A DNA stretch of 64,000 bases from Betaproteobacteria bacterium (GCA_016868255.1 VGHN01000007.1:1-64000); one strand, 5' to 3'; shown: positions 25,319 to 33,868, counted from the stretch's first letter. Notes: a model not told the origin generated them from the sequence alone. Translations and numbers: made by a program.

Positions 25319-26173
25319 ATGGACTGCCCACTCTGTCGTGCAGAGGGCGAGCAGCTCCTCGAGGCCGATGATCGACTCCGCGTGATTGAGGTTCTGGAGC
25401 CTCGGCTGCCAGGTTATCGACGAATCATCTGGCAACAACACCGAAGAGAGCTCACTGAGTTAAACGAAGCCGAGCGAATCCATTGGTTTACAAAAGTGGC
25501 GCAGCAAGAAGATGCACTCAGAGCGCTTTGGGCTTGCGACAAAATCAACCATGCCAGCTTTGGCAATGTGGTGCCCCATCTGCATTGGCATGTCATGCCC
25601 CGCTGGCGAACCGACCCATGGTGGCCCTCACCGGTCTGGGGGAGCAAGCAGCCGAGCACCCGCATGGCGGTGACTCAGAGCGCTCAGGGCCAGTTTCTCT
25701 TGGGCCCCAACGAGAAGTCATCGAACCCCGCACCGTCGATGTCTCTTCAGATCGATGAGTGGCTCTCACTGAAAGAGGCCTGCGCAGCGATTCGTCAGAA
25801 GGTATTCGTTGAAGAACAGAATGTGGCCGCCGAGGAGGAGTGGGATGAACTCGACTGGGCCTGCCGCCATCTGCTGATCGCCAATACGGATGAACCCATG
25901 GCCACGGGTCGACTGCTGTCTCTGGGCGATGGGCGCGCACGAATTGGGCGAATGGCCGTGCTCAGAGAATTTCGTGGGCATGGCCTGGGCCGCATGGTTC
26001 TGCAGGGCCTGATTGCAGAGGCCAGGCGCTTGGGCTTTTCAGAAATTGTTCTTCATGCCCAGACCCATGCCTTGGGTTTCTATGCAAGGTCTGGCTTTGC
26101 GGCGCAAGGACCCGAGTTCGACGAGTGCCGCATACCGCATCGGGAGATGGTGCTGCGGTTGGAGACGGGTTAG
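25319..26173 (+). CDS. HIT-domain protein fused to a GNAT acetyltransferase
   Basis: A 284-residue protein with two domains in one frame. Residues 1-105 are a HIT-family nucleotide hydrolase/transferase: MDCPLCRAEG at the start and the catalytic histidine triad H87-x-H89-x-H91 in PHLHWHVMP. A linker of about 35 residues follows. Residues 141-284 are an ElaA-like GNAT domain with acetyl-CoA binding RIGRMAVLREFRGHGLG and the C-terminal LHAQTHALGFYARSGF. An internal ATG at 25739 could start a separate GNAT protein, but it has no Shine-Dalgarno sequence and no stop separates the parts. Substrates are unknown. It is the last gene of the rhodanese operon. Confidence 0.8.
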   Translation: MDCPLCRAEGEQLLEADDRLRVIEVLEPRLPGYRRIIWQQHRRELTELNEAERIHWFTKVAQQEDALRALWACDKINHASFGNVVPHLHWHVMPRWRTDPWWPSPVWGSKQPSTRMAVTQSAQGQFLLGPNEKSSNPAPSMSLQIDEWLSLKEACAAIRQKVFVEEQNVAAEEEWDELDWACRHLLIANTDEPMATGRLLSLGDGRARIGRMAVLREFRGHGLGRMVLQGLIAEARRLGFSEIVLHAQTHALGFYARSGFAAQGPEFDECRIPHREMVLRLETG

Positions 26174-26257
26174 GCGCGCAGTTTGTGGGCCTTGCGCGGA
26201 GTGGCTTGGGCCACAGAGGCAGCATTCCAACGGTGCGGTCGCAACCCCCGAGGTCAC

Positions 26258-27463
26258 CTAGTTCGAGCCGTATTGGGCAATCACCTTTTCTTCCAGCAAC
26301 GCCTGAACCTCCGCCGCTGAAAAACCAAACTCATTGAGAACCTCGAACGAGTGTTGACCGAACTCCGGCGCCGGTTCTCCCGCGGGGCGTCCAGAACCGC
26401 TGAACTTGATCGGATGCCCAATTCCTTTCACTCGGCCCGCGTTGACATGGTTGGTCTCAACGACCATGTCTCGCGACAAAACCTGTGGATGATTCAATGC
26501 CTCCTCGATACTGTGGACCGGCCCCACGGGAACCCCCACCGATTCGAAGCGCTCCATCCAGACCGCGGTGGTCTCGTGCGCCAAGACCTCTTCTATCTGG
26601 TCAGTCAGTGCAGCGCTGTGTTTCATGCGCTCGGAGTTTGTCTCGAATCGAGGGTCGGCAATCCACTCAGGATGCCCGAGGCACTCCGCGATTCGCCTCC
26701 AGTTGGCCTGGTTGGCTCCTCCAATGTTTAGATAGCCATCTTTGGTGCGAAACGCTTGGTAGGGTGCCGTCAGCGGGTGTGCCGACCCCAGGGGACCAGG
26801 GGATCGGCCGGTGGCGAAAAAGACCGCCGCCTGCCAGTAGGTCTGTTGAATGGCCGCCTCCATGAGTGAGGTCTCAATGAGTTGACCCCGGCCTGTTCGA
26901 GCCCGCTCAACCAGTGCCGCGAGAATTCCTGTGCAGGCCAAAATACCGGCGTTGATGTCGGCGACGGAGTTGCCCGTCTTCGCAGGAGGTTTGTCCTCAA
27001 AACCCGTGATGCCCATAAGGCCAGCAAAACCTTGGGCAATCAGGTCAAAACCCGGCTTTTCAGCAAACGGCCCACTGCGCCCATAACCGGAGACAGCGGC
27101 ATAAATGAGTCTGGGGTTGATGGCCTGCAGCGCCTCAAAGCCAACCCCAAGTTTCTCCATTGTGCCGGGGCGATAGTTCTCTGTGAGCACGTCCGCCCTC
27201 GCCACCAGTCGTTTAAGAACCTCGACACCCTTGGAGTTCTTTAGATCCAAAGCAAGGCCACGTTTGTTTCGATTGAGAATAAGGAAGGGAGCGGAGATCC
27301 CGTTGATTCGTGGGTCCTGATAGCCACGTGAGTCATCACCGGCGGGAATCTTCTCGACCTTGATTACATTGGCACCCATGTCCGCGAGCATCATTCCGCA
27401 GGTTGGGCCCGCCATAATTTGTGCGAGCTCCAGCACCGTGATGCCAGTCAGAGGACCACTCAT
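26258..27463 (-). CDS. CaiB/BaiF family CoA-transferase
   Basis: Class III CoA-transferase of 401 residues. The start GPLTGITVLELAQIMAGPTCGMMLADMGANVIKVE is the standard beginning (first residues given to fix the frame), followed by the catalytic-aspartate region ENYRPGTMEKLG and YAAVSGYGRSGPFAEKPGFD. The C-terminal part has KDGYLNIGGANQANW and VPVGPVHSIEEALNHPQV. It would move CoA between a donor and a carboxylic acid. It is the last gene of a six-gene minus-strand operon with a crotonase, a TRAP transporter and an aminotransferase. The substrate is not known. Confidence 0.92.
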   Translation of the reverse strand: MSGPLTGITVLELAQIMAGPTCGMMLADMGANVIKVEKIPAGDDSRGYQDPRINGISAPFLILNRNKRGLALDLKNSKGVEVLKRLVARADVLTENYRPGTMEKLGVGFEALQAINPRLIYAAVSGYGRSGPFAEKPGFDLIAQGFAGLMGITGFEDKPPAKTGNSVADINAGILACTGILAALVERARTGRGQLIETSLMEAAIQQTYWQAAVFFATGRSPGPLGSAHPLTAPYQAFRTKDGYLNIGGANQANWRRIAECLGHPEWIADPRFETNSERMKHSAALTDQIEEVLAHETTAVWMERFESVGVPVGPVHSIEEALNHPQVLSRDMVVETNHVNAGRVKGIGHPIKFSGSGRPAGEPAPEFGQHSFEVLNEFGFSAAEVQALLEEKVIAQYGSN

Positions 27464-27475
27464 TGCCGAATTCGC

Positions 27476-28267
27476 CTATTTCCCAATGAAAATGGGCTTT
27501 TGCTTGGCAAGGAACGCCTTGTAGCCGATTTGAAAATCCTCGGTATCGAAACAATCGAAGCACTCGTCATTCTCTTGCTCAGAAATCGCCTCGGGCCGCA
27601 TCAAACGTTTTCCAAACTTCTTATGCCATCGGGCAACCAAAGGAGCGCCTTCTGCAATGCGTTTGGCCGTCTCGATCGATTCCTTGGCAACCGCTTCGTC
27701 GGCCACCACGCGAGATACCAAACCAATCTGTAGGGCCTCGGTGGCATCAAAAATTCGTCCCTCAAGGAGAATCTCGACTGCCTTCGATCGACCGAGGAGG
27801 TGAACGAGTGGTCCCATTTCTCCGTACGCCATCACCAAGCCGAGTCGGTTAATGGGTGCACCAAAACGACTGGATTGGCCGCAAATTCGCACGTCTGCCA
27901 GTGAGGCAATCTCCATACCACCCCCAACACAGATGCCGTGGATCTGGGCAACGGTGGGGTGCGGACAGTTCGCGATCAAGTTCACAGTGCGATGCATGAT
28001 CCGACCGTAGTCAATTGCCTGGGCCTTGTTAGAGCGCTCGGTCTGGAATTCACTGATGTCGTTGCCCGGGGAGAAAGCCTTCTCACCGGCTCCACGGAGT
28101 ACGACGCATCTCACAGACGTGTCTTTAGAGAGTCTCTCAAATGCGTCGCCCAACATCTGCCAGAGCGGCTTGGTGAGGGCATTGAGTTTCTCGGGCCGGT
28201 TAATGGTGAGAGTGACAATCTCTTGCTCTCTTGACTCAAGGAGTATGTCTGCCATTGGGTGTTGCAT
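27476..28267 (-). CDS. Enoyl-CoA hydratase/isomerase family protein (crotonase)
   Basis: Crotonase-fold protein of 263 residues from the ATG at 28267, 2 bases after the dctM stop; an ATG at 28255 would drop four residues. Oxyanion-hole segments are AFSPGNDISEFQTERS and VAQIHGICVGGGMEIASLADVRI, with the following FGAPINRLGLVMAYGEM loop. It lies between the TRAP transporter large subunit and the CaiB-type CoA-transferase. A CoA-transferase plus hydratase pair resembles the CaiB/CaiD logic of carnitine metabolism, so the operon may activate and hydrate an unsaturated acid. The exact reaction is inference. Confidence 0.85.
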   Translation of the reverse strand: MQHPMADILLESREQEIVTLTINRPEKLNALTKPLWQMLGDAFERLSKDTSVRCVVLRGAGEKAFSPGNDISEFQTERSNKAQAIDYGRIMHRTVNLIANCPHPTVAQIHGICVGGGMEIASLADVRICGQSSRFGAPINRLGLVMAYGEMGPLVHLLGRSKAVEILLEGRIFDATEALQIGLVSRVVADEAVAKESIETAKRIAEGAPLVARWHKKFGKRLMRPEAISEQENDECFDCFDTEDFQIGYKAFLAKQKPIFIGK

Positions 28268-28269
28268 GC

Positions 28270-29556
28270 CTATCGGTAGAAGTACTCGACGAGTCCCATG
28301 CCCGTGATTGGAACGTAGGTCACCAACATCAGAAGGGCAAACAGGACGCCGATAAAGTAAATGTTGACTCGAGTGGTTTCCCAGACGCTGCACTTGGCGA
28401 TGGAACTTGAGATCATCAAGACGCTTGCAACAGGCGGGGTCTGCTGACCAATACCGAGATTGATGGTGACGATGAGCCCGAAATGAACCGGATCAATCCC
28501 CACAGCGTTGACCAAGGGCATGACGACTGGCACAACAAGAATGATTGCTGCAGCAGAATGCAAGAAAATGCCAAGGAATAAAAAGACGATATTGAGCAAC
28601 GCAAGCACTGCGTACTTGTTCGATGTGAACTCCGATACCTGAGTCGCCAGTTGCTGAGGGGCCGAGATTTCGGTGAGGTAATTTCCAAGCAAGCCACTTG
28701 TCGCAACCAACAGCATAACGACCGCGGTTTGTTGTCCACCCTCGATGATTGAAGACTTGAGATGAACCCAGTCGAGGTCCCTGTAGATGAAAAGTCCGAT
28801 AACCAAGGAGGCCAGCACCGCGAGGGCAGCCCCCTCGGTGGCGGTCACAACACCACCAAATATTCCACCAAGAATGATCGCTGGAAGAAGCAGGGCCCAA
28901 CTGGAATCGCGCATAGCGACCCAGACCTTGCGGCCTGAGAACCGATCTTCAACAGGAAGGTTGTAGCGACGGGCAAAGTAATAGGCCATTCCCATCAGCC
29001 CCAGACCACCAATGATCCCAGGAATAATCCCCGCAACAAACAGTTGAACCACGGATGTCTCTGCCATGACGGCATAGAGAATCATGGGAATGGAGGGTGG
29101 AATGATGATCGCAAGCGTTGCGGACGATGAGGTGACCGCCGCCGACAATGCCGGGGAATAGCCCTTGCGTTTCATCTCGGGAATAAGCACTGAACCGAGG
29201 GCTGCAACATCGGCCACGGCCGATCCCGAGATCTCGGCAAAGAAAAGTGAGACGCCAATGTTGACGTGGGCGAGTCCACCACGAATCCATCCAAACAAGG
29301 CAGTGGCCAAAGCAATAAGCCGCTGTGAAATCCCGGAGGAATTCATGATTGCGCCAGCCAAAATAAAGAGAGGGATTGCCAGCAGTGGGAAATTGGTGGC
29401 GCTCTGGTAGAGCACGATGGGAAGGTTGGGCAGACCATCGATACCCTGAGTGAGAATCATCGCCGTAGTGGCCACTACCCCCAGCGCAACGGCAATCGGC
29501 ACATTAAGCAAAACAAGAATAAGAACTGTGCCGAACAGCAACACCATTGTCTGCAT
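28270..29556 (-). CDS. dctM: TRAP transporter large permease subunit (DctM)
   Basis: Inner-membrane subunit of a tripartite ATP-independent periplasmic transporter, 428 residues with about twelve membrane segments. Recognisable blocks are VPIAVALGVVA near the start, PLFILAGAIMNSSGISQRLI, FFAEISGSAVADVAALGSVLIPEMKRKGY and IIPPSIPMILYAVMAETSV. It follows the small subunit by 14 bases. TRAP systems import organic acids, including sulfonates and hydroxy acids, driven by an ion gradient. Confidence 0.95.
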   Translation of the reverse strand: MQTMVLLFGTVLILVLLNVPIAVALGVVATTAMILTQGIDGLPNLPIVLYQSATNFPLLAIPLFILAGAIMNSSGISQRLIALATALFGWIRGGLAHVNIGVSLFFAEISGSAVADVAALGSVLIPEMKRKGYSPALSAAVTSSSATLAIIIPPSIPMILYAVMAETSVVQLFVAGIIPGIIGGLGLMGMAYYFARRYNLPVEDRFSGRKVWVAMRDSSWALLLPAIILGGIFGGVVTATEGAALAVLASLVIGLFIYRDLDWVHLKSSIIEGGQQTAVVMLLVATSGLLGNYLTEISAPQQLATQVSEFTSNKYAVLALLNIVFLFLGIFLHSAAAIILVVPVVMPLVNAVGIDPVHFGLIVTINLGIGQQTPPVASVLMISSSIAKCSVWETTRVNIYFIGVLFALLMLVTYVPITGMGLVEYFYR

Positions 29557-29570
29557 ATCGTTGATTCTTC

Positions 29571-30071
29571 CTAGGTTCGTTGCCGAAGAATGTCAGACAA
29601 GGTCATGGATTCCGCAACAATGATGAGAAAGGCGGAGATCGGAATGACGGATTGGGGAATATCCATCGTCACTTTCGGAAGGCTTGACATGGAGTCGGTT
29701 GCAAGAACTGGCAAAATTGCTGCGCCCATCCAGCCAACCAAGGCAAAGAAGCCGATCACGATGAGTTGGCCGACCACTGAAAACCACTTCTTCGGCACGG
29801 GCGGAAGCAGATCCACCAGCTCGGGGCACCCAATGTGACCCCGCTTGAATGAGGCAAGGGCCGAGCCATAGAAAGTCAGCCAGGCCAGGAGCATGGAGGC
29901 CACTTCGTCGTACCAGACCAGCGGATTTCCGATGGTTCTAAAGACAACGCCCGCCGTGACCTCCAAGAAGAGAACGACCATCAGAATGCCGACCAACCAT
30001 TCCAGAAAACGCCCGTAAGCCTTCCTGAAGCCTCCGATAGAAGCGTTGTTATCCGGAATGGTCTGCGACAT
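29571..30071 (-). CDS. dctQ: TRAP transporter small permease subunit (DctQ)
   Basis: Four-helix membrane subunit of the TRAP transporter, 166 residues. The N-terminal helix ends in LEVTAGVVFRTIGNPLVWYDEVASMLLAWLTFYGSA, a typical DctQ pattern of which the WYDE and LLAWLTF parts are the most conserved. It is between the binding protein gene (37 bases upstream) and dctM (14 bases downstream), the usual order. Confidence 0.93.
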   Translation of the reverse strand: MSQTIPDNNASIGGFRKAYGRFLEWLVGILMVVLFLEVTAGVVFRTIGNPLVWYDEVASMLLAWLTFYGSALASFKRGHIGCPELVDLLPPVPKKWFSVVGQLIVIGFFALVGWMGAAILPVLATDSMSSLPKVTMDIPQSVIPISAFLIIVAESMTLSDILRQRT

Positions 30072-30108
30072 GTTGAGGACTCTCTCCTTGCTCTCGATCT
30101 AGCGCGAA

Positions 30109-31116
30109 CTATCGGAGGCTGTTGGCCTTGTCGATCAGGGCCTGTGCCCCGGCCACCTCTTTGCCAAAGTCGGCATAGATGTCTTTGCTGGCCGCCACAA
30201 AGGCTTTCTTATCGACTTCATTGGCCTTGGTTCCCCCTGCAGTGATCTTGGTCAGCAAATCTTTGTCCTCTTTTGCGGCAACGTCGTAGACGAAGGCCTG
30301 GGTCTCTTTGGCGGTGTCTTCAAGAATCTTGCGGACGTCGGCCGGCAAGGTGGCCCACTTCTTCGAGCCTGCTGTGAGGTAAGCGGGCGTATAAACGTGC
30401 CCCGATAGACTGATGAACTTCTGTACCTCTTGGAGCTTCGCGGAGTAAATCTGCGTCAACGGATTCTCCTGGCCATCCATCACACCGGTCTGCAGCGCTG
30501 TGAATACCTCTTTAAAACTCATGGGTGAGGGATTTGCGCCGTACTCCTGGAACATCCGCACCCGCCATTTGCCCTCGGGCACTCGGAGTTTGATTCCCTT
30601 GAGGTCAGCCGGCACCACGACAGGCTTCTTATTGTTGGTGATGTGTCGGTAGCCGTTCTCCCAGACACCAATAATTTTCAACCCCTTCTTCTCGGCCTCG
30701 GGTGCAAGCACTGGCCAGAAAATCTCTTTCTCGATTCGCCGCATGTGGTTGCGGTCTTGGACGAGATATGGGAGTTCGAAAATTCCAAAGAGATCCGATT
30801 GGGACGTCATGACCGACGATGGCAGAGCGAGGTCGATGGTGCCCAGCTTTAGTTTCTGCACCATTTCCGTGTCGCCGCCCAGTTGGCTTGAACCGAATAC
30901 CGTCACTTTGGCTTTGCCACCCAACTTTGCGTTGGCCCGCTTCGCGAACTCCTCGGATGAAAAGGCGAACAGAGATCCCGGCGCACCCACGTGGCCAAGC
31001 TTGATCTCAAGTTCTTGTGCGGCCAGTCCGCTCATGCCCCCAAAACCAAGGCCAACGGCCACCGCCGAGGCAATGATGGAGCGACGCGTCGAGAACTTCT
31101 GATTGATATATTTCAT
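30109..31116 (-). CDS. dctP: TRAP transporter substrate-binding protein (DctP)
   Basis: Periplasmic solute receptor of 335 residues. The signal peptide (about 1-33) contains TRRSIIASA and ends in GLAAQ; the paired arginines hint at the Tat route but are not decisive. Mature family features are VTVFGSSQLGGDTEMVQKLKLGT, ADLKGIKLRVPEG (the conserved arginine that binds substrate carboxylate) and VMDGQENPLTQI. It is preceded by the aminotransferase gene and followed by dctQ and dctM. A carboxylate ligand is expected; its identity is unknown. Confidence 0.95.
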   Translation of the reverse strand: MKYINQKFSTRRSIIASAVAVGLGFGGMSGLAAQELEIKLGHVGAPGSLFAFSSEEFAKRANAKLGGKAKVTVFGSSQLGGDTEMVQKLKLGTIDLALPSSVMTSQSDLFGIFELPYLVQDRNHMRRIEKEIFWPVLAPEAEKKGLKIIGVWENGYRHITNNKKPVVVPADLKGIKLRVPEGKWRVRMFQEYGANPSPMSFKEVFTALQTGVMDGQENPLTQIYSAKLQEVQKFISLSGHVYTPAYLTAGSKKWATLPADVRKILEDTAKETQAFVYDVAAKEDKDLLTKITAGGTKANEVDKKAFVAASKDIYADFGKEVAGAQALIDKANSLR

Positions 31117-31152
31117 TGATGTCTCCTTGCTTTGAGTTGAAATAAAGCCAGC

Positions 31153-32385
31153 CTACTTCTCTAGTTGATCGAGTGCCGCCTGCACACCTCCACGCCGATG
31201 AGGCACCTGAGAGAGTGCAAGACCCATCTCAACGCCACCGAGGGTTCCAATCAGGGCGAGGTCGTTGAAGTCACCCAGGTGACCAATCCGAAAGACCCAA
31301 CCCTGGAGTTTTGCAAGGCCCGTGCCCAGGGACATATTGAATCGCTCAAGGACCAATCGTCGAAAGGCATCCGCGTCGTGTCGACCACCACCGGATTTCT
31401 CCGGCATGACAACAGCAGTGAGGACGGGACTGTATTCAGCCGGATTTTCACAGAGGATCTCTAGGCCCCACGCCTCGACGGCCGCTCGGGTGGCCATTGC
31501 ATGCCGCTTGTGGCGAGAAAAGACATTCTCAAGGCCCTCTTCGTAGAGCATGTCGAGCGCTTCGGCCAGGCCATAAAGGAGATTGGTCGCTGGAGTCGAT
31601 GGCCAGAATCCGTTTCGATTCGCGGCCAAGATTTCCTCCCAACCCCAGTAAGCCTTTGGAAGTTTTGATTGCTTGCTGGTCTCAATCGCCTTGTCGCTGA
31701 GCGCGTTGAAGGAGAGTCCCGGCGGGAGCATGAGGCCCTTTTGAGAGCCTGCCACTGTTACATCTACCCCCCAGGCGTCGTGCTGAAAGGCAACACTGCC
31801 AAGCGATGAGATGGTGTCAACCATCAGCAATGCCGGGTGCTTGGCGGCATCAATGGCCTTTCGGACCGACTCGATATTGGAGGTCACGCCAGTTGAGGTC
31901 TCGTTGTGCACAACGCACACCGCCTTGATTTCCCCGCTCGTGTCGGAGCGAAGAAGGTCTTCAATGGCATTGGCATCGACCCCCCGACGCCAGTTGCCGG
32001 GAATGAACTCGGGCCGCAACCCCATCTTCTCTGCAAGCTTTTTCCAGAGGCTCGCGAAATGGCCGGTTTCCGCCATGATCACTCGGTCGCCCGGGCTCAG
32101 GGTATTGACCAGCGCCGCTTCCCAGGCCCCTGTGCCAGAGGCGGGATAAATAATGACGGGGTTGCTCGTTCCAAAAACGGGACGAATCTGTTCAAGAATC
32201 TGCAATCCCAGCCGCTGAAACTCGGGCCCCCGATGATCAATCGTCGGGAAGTCGATGGCCCTCAGGATCCGATCGGGAACATTGCTTGGGCCGGGAATCT
32301 GAAGGAAATGTCGACCCTGGCCAATTCGATTGAGGTGGGCCGTTGGGCGTATTGGAGCCTTGGGTTGAAACTGGTCTTTGTGCAT
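31153..32385 (-). CDS. Class V aminotransferase (serine/alanine-glyoxylate type), copy 1
   Basis: Pyridoxal phosphate enzyme of 410 residues from the ATG at 32385; an ATG at 32427 would add 14 residues without homology. The N-terminal HFLQIPGPSNVPDRILRA and the lysine in VAGSQKGLMLPPG (Schiff base with PLP) are clear, as are VCVVHNETSTGV and LMVDTISSLGS. It is a close paralogue of the gene at 49341-50570. As first gene of the operon with the TRAP transporter, crotonase and CoA-transferase, it may remove the amino group of an imported amino acid or supply one from serine, using glyoxylate. That use is inference. Confidence 0.88.
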   Translation of the reverse strand: MHKDQFQPKAPIRPTAHLNRIGQGRHFLQIPGPSNVPDRILRAIDFPTIDHRGPEFQRLGLQILEQIRPVFGTSNPVIIYPASGTGAWEAALVNTLSPGDRVIMAETGHFASLWKKLAEKMGLRPEFIPGNWRRGVDANAIEDLLRSDTSGEIKAVCVVHNETSTGVTSNIESVRKAIDAAKHPALLMVDTISSLGSVAFQHDAWGVDVTVAGSQKGLMLPPGLSFNALSDKAIETSKQSKLPKAYWGWEEILAANRNGFWPSTPATNLLYGLAEALDMLYEEGLENVFSRHKRHAMATRAAVEAWGLEILCENPAEYSPVLTAVVMPEKSGGGRHDADAFRRLVLERFNMSLGTGLAKLQGWVFRIGHLGDFNDLALIGTLGGVEMGLALSQVPHRRGGVQAALDQLEK

Positions 32386-32630
32386 CTGCCCTCGCGCCGG
32401 TCTAAACGTTCGCCGAAGGGCAAACAAGCAGAAATCATCGCTGGGAGTGCAGCCCCGTTGTCAGAGGACAAACCCTGAGGAATCCATCCTCAAAGACAGT
32501 TGGCAAGACCTACTCTGAGTTCAAGTTTGGCTGAACACGGCTCCTGCAGAACTACATCGATTTAAGTTGCAGACAGTGCTTACGCGGTGTTTGACTCCCA
32601 AATGCGGCGAATACCTCCTATAATCACCGC
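32386..32630. other. Divergent intergenic region upstream of fic
   Basis: About 245 bases between the aminotransferase and fic starts. The right end holds GCGGTG-like words at 32584 and 32604, the TATAAT box at 32619 and the left arm of an inverted repeat (ATCACCGC, 32623-32630). The left half shows no promoter or hairpin that I can support for the minus-strand operon. Confidence 0.4.
32619..32624 (+). promoter_or_regulatory. Consensus -10 box upstream of fic
   Basis: TATAAT matches the sigma-70 consensus exactly. A TTGACT lies upstream at 32591-32596, but the 22-base spacer is too long for a normal promoter. Transcription from this box would begin at about 32631, right at the first possible fic ATG, giving a nearly leaderless message. 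An inverted repeat and an 18-base tandem repeat overlap this point. Confidence 0.45.
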
Positions 32631-32672
32631 ATGAAAAGCGGTGATAAATCCTATAGCGGTGATAAATTCTAT
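32623..32672. repeat. Inverted plus 18-bp tandem repeat over the fic start
   Basis: ATCACCGC (32623-32630) is inverted relative to GCGGTGAT at 32637-32644 and again at 32655-32662. The latter two are part of an 18-base direct repeat AGCGGTGATAAATCCTAT / AGCGGTGATAAATTCTAT (32637-32672, one mismatch, counting from A at 32636). The layout directly over a -10 box suggests an operator for autoregulation by the C-terminal winged helix of Fic. In the protein the direct repeat reads SGDKSY-SGDKFY. Confidence 0.6.
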
Positions 32673-33794
32673 ATGTGGCAGCAAAGCGACTGGCCCCATT
32701 GGAGTTACGACCACGTTCGAATGGCTCCGCTGCTCGCCCACGCCCACTCAGCCCAGGGTCATCTTCTGGGTCGAATGCACGACTTGGGGTTTGAACTGCG
32801 TGATCAAGCGACCCTGCGTATCTTGACCGAGGAAGTACTGAAGACGAGCGAGATTGAGGGAGAAAAACTTAATGCGGACTCGGTCCGCTCTTCTATCGCC
32901 CGACGACTTGGTGTCGACATAGGCGCCCTGGCACCGGTCGACCGTTATGTTGATGGTGTGGTCGATATGGTTCTAGATGCCACCCAAGGCTACAACACGC
33001 CCCTTACGCGAGAGCGGCTATTTGGCTGGCATGCAGCAATGTTTCCCACAGGGCACAGCGGCCTTAACAAAATCCTTATCGGCCAATGGCGCGACGATTC
33101 ACGTGGGCCCATGCAGGTTGTCTCGGGCCCCATCCATCGGCAAAAGGTTCACTTCGAAGCACCCCCTGCGAATCAAGTCGAGGCCGAAATGAGCGCCTTC
33201 CTGACTTGGTTCAATTCGAATAACCAACACGACCCGCTCATCAAAGCCGGTCTGGCACACCTATGGGCTGTGACCATCCACCCCTTTGAGGACGGCAATG
33301 GCCGGATTGCACGTGCGGTGGGTGATATGGCGCTGGCCCGCGCTGAAAACTCAGTGCAGCGCTTCTACAGCCTATCTGCTCAGATACAGCGAGAACGCGC
33401 TGAGTATTACGACCGCCTCGAGGCCACTCAAAGGGGCGGACTTGATGTGACAGTTTGGTTGGAATGGTTTGTCTCGTGCCTACCGCGAGCCATTAACGGT
33501 GCAGAGGCGACGCTAACGCAGGTATTAATCAAGGCACGCTTTTGGCAATACTGGGCAGGGATGCCACTCAATCAACGTCAGATTAAGCTGCTCAACCAGT
33601 TGCTTGACGGCTTCGACGGAAAACTAACGAGCAGCAAGTGGGCGACGATCGGGAAGTGCTCGCAGGACACCGCGCTTCGAGACATCACCGAACTTCTGGA
33701 TCGTGGGGTACTAAAAAAATCTGAGGCCAGCGGCCGCAGCACGAGCTATGAGCTTCAATCGTTCGGCAGCGAATCCCTAAAAGACAACCAATGA
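32631..33794 (+). CDS. Fic family protein (predicted AMP transferase) with winged-helix tail
   Basis: A 387-residue Fic protein. The N-terminal helical domain carries the inhibitory motif TSEIEG (residues 72-77), class II type, with glutamate E76 expected to block ATP binding until displaced. The Fic core motif HPFEDGNGR is at 217-225 and is intact, so the enzyme should transfer AMP to a protein. The C-terminus (about 320-380) looks like a winged helix (ALRDITELLDRGVLKKS). Start is 32631; the alternative ATG 32673 (MWQQSDWP) would remove a duplicated SGDK segment, but homologues extend a few residues before this WQQ. No partner toxin-antitoxin gene is nearby. Confidence 0.93.
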   Translation: MKSGDKSYSGDKFYMWQQSDWPHWSYDHVRMAPLLAHAHSAQGHLLGRMHDLGFELRDQATLRILTEEVLKTSEIEGEKLNADSVRSSIARRLGVDIGALAPVDRYVDGVVDMVLDATQGYNTPLTRERLFGWHAAMFPTGHSGLNKILIGQWRDDSRGPMQVVSGPIHRQKVHFEAPPANQVEAEMSAFLTWFNSNNQHDPLIKAGLAHLWAVTIHPFEDGNGRIARAVGDMALARAENSVQRFYSLSAQIQRERAEYYDRLEATQRGGLDVTVWLEWFVSCLPRAINGAEATLTQVLIKARFWQYWAGMPLNQRQIKLLNQLLDGFDGKLTSSKWATIGKCSQDTALRDITELLDRGVLKKSEASGRSTSYELQSFGSESLKDNQ

Positions 33795-33868
33795 CTCTTG
33801 GAAGGCAGTCACAGCAAGTTGAGTGATCTGGGCAGAAAATAGCTCCGTACGAGACGTCTAACGACCCA

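Noticed and set aside
32591-32624. TTGACT and TATAAT as a standard promoter pair for fic
   Set aside because: The spacer is 22 bases, outside the 16-18 usual range; only the -10 box is kept.
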